Shown here in pieces: positions 1 through 6,152 of a DNA stretch of 11,900 nucleotides (position 1 is its first letter; each line of letters opens with the position of its first letter). The notes below the pieces were generated by a model. It ran no database searches, was not told the origin of the DNA, and saw only the letters and a list, made by a program, of their open reading frames with translations. The stretch is from positions 1 through 11,900 of the forward strand of contig CAMLEQ010000078.1 in NCBI GenBank assembly GCA_946479015.1, given 5' to 3'. The DNA comes from an uncultured Gemmatimonadota bacterium. GTDB lineage: Bacteria > Gemmatimonadota > Gemmatimonadetes > Gemmatimonadales > Gemmatimonadaceae. Both the position numbers and the translations under genes were made by a program.

Positions 1-678
1 CTTGGTCACGTGGCCGACCACGAACACGGCGGTGCCGCTGTCCTTCGCGAAGCGCATGAGCCGGGCCGCGCATTCGCGCACCTGCCCCACGTTCCCCGGC
101 GCCCCCTCCAGATCGCTCGTGAAGATCGTCTGCACGGAATCCACGAACATCGCCTGCGGCTCCATCGCCGCGCCGGTGGCGAGGATGGTCTCGAGCTGCG
201 TCTCGCTGAGAAGCTGCACCTCGCCCGCCGCCTCGGCGAGGCGGTCGGCGCGGAGCTTCACCTGGAGCGGCGACTCCTCCCCCGACACGTAGAGCGCGCG
301 GTGCCCTTCCCCCTGGAGCCGCGCGGCCACCTGGAGCAGGAGCGTGGACTTGCCGATCCCCGGCTCGCCGCCGATGAGCACCATGGAGCCGGGGACGATC
401 CCGCCCCCGAGGACGAAGTCGAACTCGTCGATGCCGGTGGTCCAGCGGCGGCTCTCGGAGCCGTGTACCTCGGCGAGCCGGGCGGTGGGAGCCACGCTCC
501 CCCCGTCGGCGAGCGCGGCGCGCCCGCCGCGACGGCGCGCGGCGGGGGTGGCGGCGGGGGGCGCGGACACCTCCTCGACGAGGGTGTTCCACTCCCCACA
601 CACGTCGCAGCGCCCCGCCCACTTGGGGTGGTCGGCGCCGCACTCGGTGCAGCGATAGACGGTCCTGGACTTCGGCAT
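1..678 (-). CDS. radA: RadA/Sms DNA repair ATPase, N-terminal part (cut by window edge)
   Basis: RadA is a RecA-like, DnaB-type ATPase that promotes branch migration and processing of recombination intermediates. The first 226 codons are present; the gene runs off the left edge in frame. The start is ATG at 678. A four-cysteine zinc finger is visible (C10, C13, C24, C27), then a short Ala/Arg-rich linker (about 38-66). The ATPase core follows, with Walker A at 104-111 (GEPGIGKS) and a Walker B-like segment ending in MFVDSVQT with D180. The window ends at VVGHVTK, just before the expected RadA KNRFG motif and Lon-like C-terminal domain. AGGAG lies 11 nt before the ATG. The gene is the last visible member of the minus-strand cluster, 97 bp after dnaB. 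The identification is secure; only the missing C-terminus is unverified. Confidence 0.95.
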   Translation of the reverse strand, partial: MPKSRTVYRCTECGADHPKWAGRCDVCGEWNTLVEEVSAPPAATPAARRRGGRAALADGGSVAPTARLAEVHGSESRRWTTGIDEFDFVLGGGIVPGSMVLIGGEPGIGKSTLLLQVAARLQGEGHRALYVSGEESPLQVKLRADRLAEAAGEVQLLSETQLETILATGAAMEPQAMFVDSVQTIFTSDLEGAPGNVGQVRECAARLMRFAKDSGTAVFVVGHVTK

Positions 679-685
679 GGCGTCG

Positions 686-734
686 GATGCTCCTGGATCA
701 CCGAAATTTAACCGACGGGACCGTGAGGAGCATC
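686..734 (-). promoter_or_regulatory. Inverted repeat that can mask the radA Shine-Dalgarno, with a -10-like box in its loop
   Basis: On the minus strand GATGCTCCT (734-726) is perfectly complementary to AGGAGCATC (694-686), separated by 31 nt. The second arm contains AGGAG (694-690), the only good Shine-Dalgarno before radA. A transcript reading through from dnaB could therefore hide the site. An AT-rich pocket in the loop contains TAAATT (710-705), a possible -10 box, but no convincing -35 box is visible at 16-18 bp. A transcript starting there would lack the masking arm. The repeat is seen directly; the regulatory role is inference. Confidence 0.4.
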
Positions 735-745
735 ATGCGCCGATC

Positions 746-772
746 GCGGCGCGCGGCCAAAGCCCGCGCCGC
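746..772 (-). terminator. GC-rich stem-loop right after the dnaB stop
   Basis: Four bases past the dnaB stop codon, on the minus strand, GCGGCGCGG (772-764) can pair with CCGCGCGCCGC (756-746) with a two-base bulge, around a 7-nt loop. No T-tract follows, so it is at best a weak or Rho-assisted terminator, or an mRNA 3'-end stabiliser. In sequence this rich in G and C such hairpins also arise by chance. Confidence 0.25.
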
Positions 773-775
773 TCG

Positions 776-2167
776 TCAGGACGTCCGCGCCGTGTAGTTC
801 TCGAAGCGCGTGTACGCCTTGTGGAAGAACAGGTTCACGAACCCGATCGGGCCGTTGCGCTGCTTGCCGATGATGATCTCGGCGCGCCCCTCGAGCGAGT
901 TGCCATCCTTGTCGGTGGGGCCGTCGTAGACTTCCTGCCGATAGATGAACATGATGAGGTCCGCGTCCTGCTCGATGGCGCCCGACTCGCGGAGGTCGGA
1001 GAGCTGCGGCCGGTGGTCGCCGGCGCGCTGCTCCGGGGCGCGCGAGAGCTGCGACAGCGCGATCACGGGGACGCTCAGCTCCTTGGCGAGCGCCTTGAGG
1101 CCGCGGGAGATGTTGCTCACCTCCTGCTGCCGGCTCTCAGAGTTCGGCGGTCCCTGCATGAGCTGCAGGTAGTCCACGATGATGAGCCCCACGTCGGCGT
1201 CGGCCTTCAGCCGCCGCGCCTTGGAGCGCATCTCGAGCAGCGTGATGGCCGGCGTGTCGTCGATCCACATCGGCGCCGCGCTCAGGATGCCGGCGGCGCG
1301 TGCCATGCGCGGGAAGTCGTCGTCGCGCAGCAGCCCCTTGCGGAGCTTCTGCGCATCCACGCGCGCCTCCGCCGTGAGCATACGCTGGACGAGCGACTCC
1401 TTGCTCATCTCGAGCGAGAAGATCGCGACCGCCGTCTTGGCCTCGATCGCCGCGTGTTGCGCGATGTTGAGCACGAACGCCGTCTTCCCCATCGACGGAC
1501 GCGCGGCGACGATGATCAGATCCGCCGGCTGGAAGCCGGAGGTCATCTCATCGAGGTCGGTGAAGCCGCTCGCGACGCCGGTGATCGTCTTGCCGCCGCG
1601 CTGGAGCGCCTCGATGCGCTCCATGGTCGGCCACATGAGCTCCTTGATGCGCGTGAAGCCCTGCGTGCCGCGCTGCTGGCTCACCTGGAAGATGCGATGC
1701 TCGGCTTCGTCGAGCAGCTCGGCCGAGGTGCTCTTCCCCTCGAACGCCTCGGCGACGAGGCCGGTGCAGGTCTCGATCAGCCGGCGCTGGAGCGCCTTCT
1801 CCTTGACGATGCGGGCGTGGTACTCGACGTTCGCGGACGTCGGCACCGCGTCCACGAGGAAGGCGATGTACTCCTTGCCGCCGCTCGCCTCGAGCTCGCC
1901 GCGGCGCGAGAGCTCCTCGGCGAGCGTGAGCGGATCCACCACCTCGCCGCGCTCGGAGATGCCGACCATCGCGCGGAAGAGCCGCCGGTTCCCTTCCCGG
2001 TAGAACATCGTGTCGTCCACGTGCTCCGTGGCGCGCAGGATGGCATCCTGGTCCATGAGCATCGCGCCGAGGACCGCCGTCTCGGCCTCCTCGGAGTACG
2101 GCGGACGGCGGTCGCGGTACGCGTCACGCGGCGGCGCTATCGAGTAGTCGGCGGGCGAGCTGGACAT
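776..2167 (-). CDS. dnaB: Replicative DNA helicase DnaB
   Basis: DnaB is the hexameric 5'-3' helicase that unwinds DNA at the replication fork. The protein has 463 residues, the usual size, and no intein. The N-terminal DnaB domain spans roughly residues 22-125 and begins with PPYSEEAETAVLGAMLMD, the normal family start. A linker helix leads into the RecA-like motor. Walker A is at 222-229 (ARPSMGKT), the catalytic Glu is in SLEM (E253), Walker B is at 328-337 with D332, SQLSR is at 372-376, and the C-terminal KQRNGPIG segment (435-442) probably carries the arginine finger. ATG at 2167 was chosen because it gives the standard N-terminus. The sequence GGGAAG abuts this ATG, a poor Shine-Dalgarno spacing, and the start lies 44 bp inside the end of the upstream glycosylase gene, which suggests translational coupling. 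The frame stays open to 2266, but that extension is not DnaB-like. Confidence 0.96.
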   Translation of the reverse strand: MSSSPADYSIAPPRDAYRDRRPPYSEEAETAVLGAMLMDQDAILRATEHVDDTMFYREGNRRLFRAMVGISERGEVVDPLTLAEELSRRGELEASGGKEYIAFLVDAVPTSANVEYHARIVKEKALQRRLIETCTGLVAEAFEGKSTSAELLDEAEHRIFQVSQQRGTQGFTRIKELMWPTMERIEALQRGGKTITGVASGFTDLDEMTSGFQPADLIIVAARPSMGKTAFVLNIAQHAAIEAKTAVAIFSLEMSKESLVQRMLTAEARVDAQKLRKGLLRDDDFPRMARAAGILSAAPMWIDDTPAITLLEMRSKARRLKADADVGLIIVDYLQLMQGPPNSESRQQEVSNISRGLKALAKELSVPVIALSQLSRAPEQRAGDHRPQLSDLRESGAIEQDADLIMFIYRQEVYDGPTDKDGNSLEGRAEIIIGKQRNGPIGFVNLFFHKAYTRFENYTARTS

Positions 2168-3179
2168 CTTCCCAGGTAGGTCGCTTCCAAGCGGGGTTAC
2201 GGAGGAGCGCGGCCGGATGGTAGGTGACGACCACGGGGATCCCGTGATAGCGATGCACCGCGCCACGCAGCTTGCCGATCGCGAGCTTCGTCTCGAGCAA
2301 CGTCTGCGCGGCGAACGTCCCGAAGGCGACGATCACCTTGGGACGCACCAGCTCGATCTGCCGGGAGAGGTAGGGGCGACAGGCCTCCACTTCTTCCGGA
2401 CGGGGATTGCGATTGCCCGGCGGTCTGTGCTTGAGGACGTTGGCGATGAACACCTCGTCCCGGCTCAAGTTAATCGCCGCCAGGATCTTCGTCAGGAGCT
2501 GCCCAGCCTGGCCGACGAACGGCCGGCCGGTGGCGTCCTCGTTGGCGCCCGGCGCCTCCCCCACGCACATGAGCCTGGCCTGGGGGTTCCCCTCCCCTGG
2601 CACGGGGTGGGTGGCGGTACGGTAGAGGTCACAGCGGGTGCAGGCGGCCACCATGCGCGCCACGTCGTCGAGCGTGGCGCAGCTCCCCGCGGGGCCGACG
2701 AACAGCTCCTGATCGGCGGAGCCGACCACGAGCCCCGCCGGTGGCTCGCCGGCTCTCGATGTGCTCTTCGCGGACGGCACCGATGTCGCCGGGGGCGCGC
2801 TGGGTGCGGGCTCCGATGGTGCGTCGGCTCCGGGAGCGCCGGCTCGAGGGCGCCTGCCGGCGCCCTCTTCCGTTCCGCTCGCGGCGGCGACGCGGCGGCC
2901 GGGAGCGGGCACGTCGGCTCCGGCGGCCCTGAGCGCCTCGCGCCAGTCCGCCGGCGCCGCCGCTCCGGAGGGCGGGGGCACGGCGGGGGCGGCGGGCGCG
3001 GCGCGTTCCTCCCGCCCGCGCTCCGCGGGTGTCGCGTTCGCCGCCGGGTCCGCGCCGGCACGCGCGGCGCCGAGGATGCGCAGCACCTCGTCCACCGTCA
3101 TCCCGTCGAGCACCAGCTCGCTCTCCCCCAGCTCGCGGCGCTGCTCGAGGTAGCGCCGCAGCAGCTCCTCAGCGCGCAC
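2124..3179 (-). CDS. Uracil-DNA glycosylase, family 4-like, with a long low-complexity N-terminal extension
   Basis: This protein (351 aa) should remove uracil from DNA as the first step of base excision repair. The catalytic domain covers about residues 172-350. Motif A is GEAPGANEDATGRPFVG (207-223) and motif B is HPAALLRN (321-328), both typical of family 4 (Fe-S, UDGa type). Three of the four expected cluster cysteines are present (C180, C183, C267); the third expected position, in the NVLKxRPPGNR segment, is H251. The KRRIH loop of UDGX is absent. Ahead of the domain lie a helix-forming segment (1-40) and about 110 residues rich in Ala, Pro and Gly, probably disordered; most family members are near 200 aa. 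The GTG start at 3179 overlaps the end of coaBC by 11 bp, with GGGAG about 9 nt upstream. The 3' end overlaps dnaB by 44 bp. Confidence 0.9.
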   Translation of the reverse strand: MRAEELLRRYLEQRRELGESELVLDGMTVDEVLRILGAARAGADPAANATPAERGREERAAPAAPAVPPPSGAAAPADWREALRAAGADVPAPGRRVAAASGTEEGAGRRPRAGAPGADAPSEPAPSAPPATSVPSAKSTSRAGEPPAGLVVGSADQELFVGPAGSCATLDDVARMVAACTRCDLYRTATHPVPGEGNPQARLMCVGEAPGANEDATGRPFVGQAGQLLTKILAAINLSRDEVFIANVLKHRPPGNRNPRPEEVEACRPYLSRQIELVRPKVIVAFGTFAAQTLLETKLAIGKLRGAVHRYHGIPVVVTYHPAALLRNPAWKRPTWEDVQLARRLLDSAAA

Positions 3180-4374
3180 CGAGCAGCGCTCCCACGCGGT
3201 CGAGGATGAGGTCGGCGACGTCGCTCTTGGGCATCAGGGGAAACACCTCCGGCTCGCCATCACGCGCGATGAGCGTGACGCGGTTCGTGTCCACCGCGAA
3301 TCCCGCGCCGGGCTCGCGCGCATCGTTCGCGACGATGAGATCGAGCTGCTTGGCGGCGAGCTTCTCGCGGGCGTTCGACACCAGGTCGTCCGTCTCGAGG
3401 GCGAAGCCGACGATCACCGCGCCGGCGCGGCGCGCATCGCGCGTGTCCGCGAGGATGTCGGTGGTCCGGGTGAGCTGGATCGCCGGCGGCGCGCCATCCT
3501 GCTTCTTGATCTTGCTCGGCGCGGGGAGCGCGGCGCGGAAGTCGGCGGGCGCCGCGGCCATGATCAGCGCGTCCGCCTCGGGGAGCGCGCGCCGGACGGC
3601 GGCGGCCATCTCCTCGGTGGTCTCCACGCGCACCACGTGTGCGACCACGGGGAGCGGCACCTCGAGCGGGCCGGCGATGAGCGTGACGTCCGCGCCGCGC
3701 CGCCACGCCGCGGCGGCGAGCGCGACGCCCATCTTGCCGCTGCTCCGATTGGAGAGGAAGCGCACGGGGTCGATCGCCTCGCGCGTGGGGCCGGCGGTCA
3801 CCACGACGCGGCGGCCGCCGAGGGAGCCATCGTCGAGCAGCCGCGCGGCGTGCGCCAGGATCGCGTCCGGCTCCGGCATGCGCCCGGGGCCGCTCCCCTC
3901 GCCCGCGGCGAGCGGTCCCTCGTCAGGCTCCACCACCGTGTACCCGATGCCGCGCAGATGCTCCACGTTGCGCCGCGTCTGCGGGTGCGCCCACATCCGG
4001 TCGTTCATCGCCGGCACCAGCAGCACCGGTGCCTCGGTGGCGAGCAGGCACGCGGTGAGCAGGTCATCCGCCCGTCCCTGCGCGGCGCGCGCCATGAAGT
4101 CGGCGGTGGCGGGCGCCACCACCACGGCATCGGCCTCGCGCGCCAGCCGGATGTGATCGAGCGCCCGCCCCAGGGCGAAGATGTCGGTGTGCACGGGGCG
4201 CCCGGTGAGCGCCTCGAAGGTGATCGGCCCCACGAACTCCGTGGCCGCGCCGGTCATCACCACATCCACCGCGGCGCCGCCCTGCGCGAGCAGACGCGCG
4301 AGCCACCCCGCCTTGTAGCTCGCGATCCCCCCGGTCACACCGAGGAGGACGCGCCGACCCTCGAACGGGCGCAC
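3169..4374 (-). CDS. coaBC: Bifunctional phosphopantothenoylcysteine decarboxylase/phosphopantothenate-cysteine ligase
   Basis: CoaBC joins cysteine to 4'-phosphopantothenate (CoaB) and decarboxylates the product to 4'-phosphopantetheine (CoaC), two steps of coenzyme A synthesis. The protein has 401 residues, normal for the fusion. The flavin-binding CoaC half (1-180) shows GVTGGIASYK (12-21), the catalytic His in GRPVHTD (H62) and PAMNDRMW (121-128). The CoaB half (187-400) shows VTAGPTREAIDPVRFLSNRS (192-211), SSGKMG (211-216), the KIKK nucleotide/phosphate motif (288-291) and IVAND. The substrate clamp reads AAGEGSGPGRMPEP (156-169), without the Cys found in the E. coli ACGD-GPGRM motif. 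The start is GTG at 4374, 13 bp after the rpoZ stop; no clear Shine-Dalgarno is seen, so coupling to rpoZ is likely. Confidence 0.95.
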   Translation of the reverse strand: MRPFEGRRVLLGVTGGIASYKAGWLARLLAQGGAAVDVVMTGAATEFVGPITFEALTGRPVHTDIFALGRALDHIRLAREADAVVVAPATADFMARAAQGRADDLLTACLLATEAPVLLVPAMNDRMWAHPQTRRNVEHLRGIGYTVVEPDEGPLAAGEGSGPGRMPEPDAILAHAARLLDDGSLGGRRVVVTAGPTREAIDPVRFLSNRSSGKMGVALAAAAWRRGADVTLIAGPLEVPLPVVAHVVRVETTEEMAAAVRRALPEADALIMAAAPADFRAALPAPSKIKKQDGAPPAIQLTRTTDILADTRDARRAGAVIVGFALETDDLVSNAREKLAAKQLDLIVANDAREPGAGFAVDTNRVTLIARDGEPEVFPLMPKSDVADLILDRVGALLGAR

Positions 4375-4387
4375 GGGGCGGGATGCG

Positions 4388-4594
4388 TCAGTGGCCGCGA
4401 CGCGGCACCACGCGGTACTCGAGCCCCTGCTCCCCCGTCAGCTCCTCGAGGGCGCGCGTGGTGAGCTTCTTCTCGCGGCCGTCCCCGGTGCGGGGAAACT
4501 CGTTCATCAGGCGCGCGTACTTCGCCGCGATGAGCACGCCCAGATACTTGTTCGCCGCGCGCTTGGCGACGTCCGTCGGTGTGAAGACCTGCAT
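4388..4594 (-). CDS. rpoZ: DNA-directed RNA polymerase omega subunit
   Basis: Omega (Rpb6 family) helps fold and hold the beta-prime subunit of RNA polymerase. This 68-residue protein is at the short end for the family but has the core helix pattern: TPTDVAKRAANKYLGVLIAA (5-24) then KYARLMNE (25-32), matching the Rpb6/omega N-K-Y/F...AAK-AR signature. The segment after it (REKKLTTRALEELTGEQGLEY) is the usual second part, where omega interacts through T-x-A-L-E-E-L. The start is ATG at 4594, backed by a strong Shine-Dalgarno. Its place between gmk and coaBC is the classic genomic position for rpoZ and supports the call strongly. Confidence 0.9.
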   Translation of the reverse strand: MQVFTPTDVAKRAANKYLGVLIAAKYARLMNEFPRTGDGREKKLTTRALEELTGEQGLEYRVVPRRGH

Positions 4595-4601
4595 GTCGAT
4601 T

Positions 4602-4608
4602 CCTCCTC
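4602..4608 (-). promoter_or_regulatory. Strong ribosome binding site of rpoZ overlapping the gmk stop
   Basis: GAGGAGG on the minus strand ends 7 nt before the rpoZ ATG. Its first two bases are the last two of the gmk TGA stop codon (4609-4607). Termination on gmk therefore places ribosomes on the rpoZ start signal. It is the best Shine-Dalgarno in the cluster. Confidence 0.8.
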
Positions 4609-5239
4609 AGGTTCCGAGTTCGCGCTCCAGCCGCTCGATGATCGCGCGGACGTCGCGCTCCACGTTCTGCAGCCGCTCGCGCCGGAGCCCCTCGGAGTCG
4701 ATGATCCCCGAGACGCTCGCCACGGCGCGATCGAGCTCGTCGTTCAGCACCACGTAGTGGTAGTTCGGCACCGCCCGCAGCTCCACGAGCGCGCTCACCA
4801 GCCGGCGCTTCAGCGACTCGCGCGACTCGGTGTCGCGCGCTCGCAGGCGCTCCAGCAGCACCTCGCCGGACGGCGGGAGCACGTAGATGAGCACCGATTC
4901 GGGGAACGCGGTGCGGAACTGCGCCGCGCCCTGCACGTCGATGTCCATGATCACGTGCTGTCCCGACGCCAGCACCCGCTGCACCTCGCTGCGGAGCGTG
5001 CCGTACAGGTTGCCGTGCACCTCCGCCGACTCGGCGAACTCGCCGCGCTGCTGACGCTCGAGAAACTCCGGCGTGGACAGGAAGTAGTAGTCGCGCCCGT
5101 CCACCTCGCCGTTGCGCGGCGCCCGCGTGGTGCAGCTCACCGAATACCCCACATCATCCCGGCGCTCCAGCAGCCGGCGCGCGATGGACGTCTTCCCACC
5201 GCCCGACGGCGCCGACAGGATGATCGGGAACGCCTTCAT
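4607..5239 (-). CDS. gmk: Guanylate kinase
   Basis: Guanylate kinase phosphorylates GMP (and dGMP) to GDP with ATP in the cytoplasm. The protein has 210 residues, normal for the family. The P-loop is APSGGGKT (10-17). The GMP-binding segment runs from SVSCTTRAPRNGEVDGRDYY (33-52), followed by FLS. DIDVQGA (99-105) is the conserved nucleotide-site strand, and the lid region contains RARDTESRESLKRRL (133-147). ATG at 5239 overlaps the yicC stop as ATGA, a 4-bp overlap typical of translational coupling. The yicC-gmk-rpoZ order is widely conserved. Nothing is broken or missing. Confidence 0.97.
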   Translation of the reverse strand: MKAFPIILSAPSGGGKTSIARRLLERRDDVGYSVSCTTRAPRNGEVDGRDYYFLSTPEFLERQQRGEFAESAEVHGNLYGTLRSEVQRVLASGQHVIMDIDVQGAAQFRTAFPESVLIYVLPPSGEVLLERLRARDTESRESLKRRLVSALVELRAVPNYHYVVLNDELDRAVASVSGIIDSEGLRRERLQNVERDVRAIIERLERELGT

Positions 5240-6111
5240 TCGACGTTCTCCACCTGCTCGGCGATCCGCTCGAGCTCCTCCTTCACCGCCACGACGTGAT
5301 GGAGCATCTCCGCGTCGCGCGCCTTGCTCCCCGTGGTGTTCGCCTCGCGCAGCATCTCCTGGAGCAGGAAGGCGAGCCGCTTCCCCACCTGCTCCCCCGC
5401 GGCCGCGCGCAGCGTGCCGCGGAACGCCGTGAGGTGCGACCGGAAGCGGTCCACCTCCTCCGCCACGTCCAGCCGGTCGGCGAGCACCGCGATCTCCTGC
5501 GCGAGCCGCACCGGGTCGAGATCCACGCCGTCCGCCAGCTCCCGCACGTTCTTCCGCAGGCGCTCGCGCTCGGCGACGAGCCGCTCCGGCGCGCGCGCCG
5601 CGATCCGCTCGAGCGCCTCCTCCACGGTGTCGATGCGACTCGCCAGCAACGCCGCGAGCCGCTCCCCCTCCGCGGCGCGCATCGTCGTGAGTGCGCCGAG
5701 CGCCTCCTGCACGACCGCCGTGAGCTCCTCCACGCTCCCCGCGCCGTCCTCGCCGCCATCCGCCGAGAGGACATCGGGAAGACGCAGCACCGTTCCCACA
5801 TCGAGCGCCTCGCCCAGCCCGTGCCGCGCCTGGAGCGCGCGGATCAGCTCCACGTACGTCGCGAACCGCGCCTCGTCCACGGATACCGGTGTGCGTGCAT
5901 CGCGCTCCACGCGCGCGGTGAGCGTCACGTGGCCGCGCGCGATGCCGCGCCGCAGCACCTCGCGCACCTCTCCCTCCCAGCGGGAGAGCGAGGACGGCAG
6001 CTTGATGCTCGGATTGAAGAATCGATGATTGACGGTGCGCAGCTCGACGGTGACCTGCTGGGTTCCCACACGTCCCGTCGCCGCGCCGAAGCCGGTCATG
6101 CTACGGATCAT
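5236..6111 (-). CDS. yicC: YicC/YloC family protein (RNase-associated)
   Basis: This is a 291-residue member of the YicC/YloC family, reported as an endoribonuclease or RNase adaptor that affects RNA turnover. The N-terminal signature IRSMTGFG (2-9) and VNHRFFNPSIKLP (27-39) are present. A predicted coiled region lies at 140-195, and the conserved C-terminal DUF1732 part shows DVAEEVDRFRSH (215-226) and GKRLAFLLQEMLREANTTGS (243-262). ATG at 6111 gives the exact family N-terminus; M5 is a less likely alternative. No Shine-Dalgarno precedes it, which fits the short leader predicted from the promoter upstream. It is the first gene of the conserved yicC-gmk-rpoZ-coaBC block and lies 37 bp after the receptor gene. 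Confidence 0.94.
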   Translation of the reverse strand: MIRSMTGFGAATGRVGTQQVTVELRTVNHRFFNPSIKLPSSLSRWEGEVREVLRRGIARGHVTLTARVERDARTPVSVDEARFATYVELIRALQARHGLGEALDVGTVLRLPDVLSADGGEDGAGSVEELTAVVQEALGALTTMRAAEGERLAALLASRIDTVEEALERIAARAPERLVAERERLRKNVRELADGVDLDPVRLAQEIAVLADRLDVAEEVDRFRSHLTAFRGTLRAAAGEQVGKRLAFLLQEMLREANTTGSKARDAEMLHHVVAVKEELERIAEQVENVE

Positions 6112-6123
6112 GGGCAGTCGTCT

Positions 6124-6152
6124 AAGTTACGGCAGGACAATGGCATTGTCAA
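6124..6152 (-). promoter_or_regulatory. Candidate sigma70-type promoter of yicC and downstream genes
   Basis: On the minus strand a perfect -35 box TTGACA (6152-6147) is followed after exactly 17 bp by TAACTT (6129-6124), which keeps the key first two and last bases of TATAAT. The yicC ATG is 12 nt beyond the -10 box, so a start about 7 nt downstream would leave only about 5 nt of leader. The absence of a Shine-Dalgarno for yicC agrees with this. The -35 box overlaps the last codon and stop of the receptor gene. Confidence 0.5.
6136..6150. promoter_or_regulatory. Perfect inverted repeat overlapping the yicC -35 box (possible operator)
   Basis: GACAAT-GCC-ATTGTC (minus-strand reading) is a perfect 6+3+6 inverted repeat. 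One arm covers four bases of the TTGACA -35 box and the other lies in the spacer, a position where a dimeric repressor would block polymerase. No matching known operator is recognised. Part of it overlaps the receptor stop codon. Confidence 0.35.

Noticed and set aside
677..2179. 500-codon plus-strand open frame opposite dnaB
   Set aside because: DnaB on the minus strand is complete with all helicase motifs; the antisense frame is Arg/Leu/His-rich and unlike any family.
2168..2266. Upstream ATG extending DnaB by 33 residues
   Set aside because: The extension lies wholly inside the glycosylase catalytic end and is not DnaB-like; ATG 2167 gives the usual family start.
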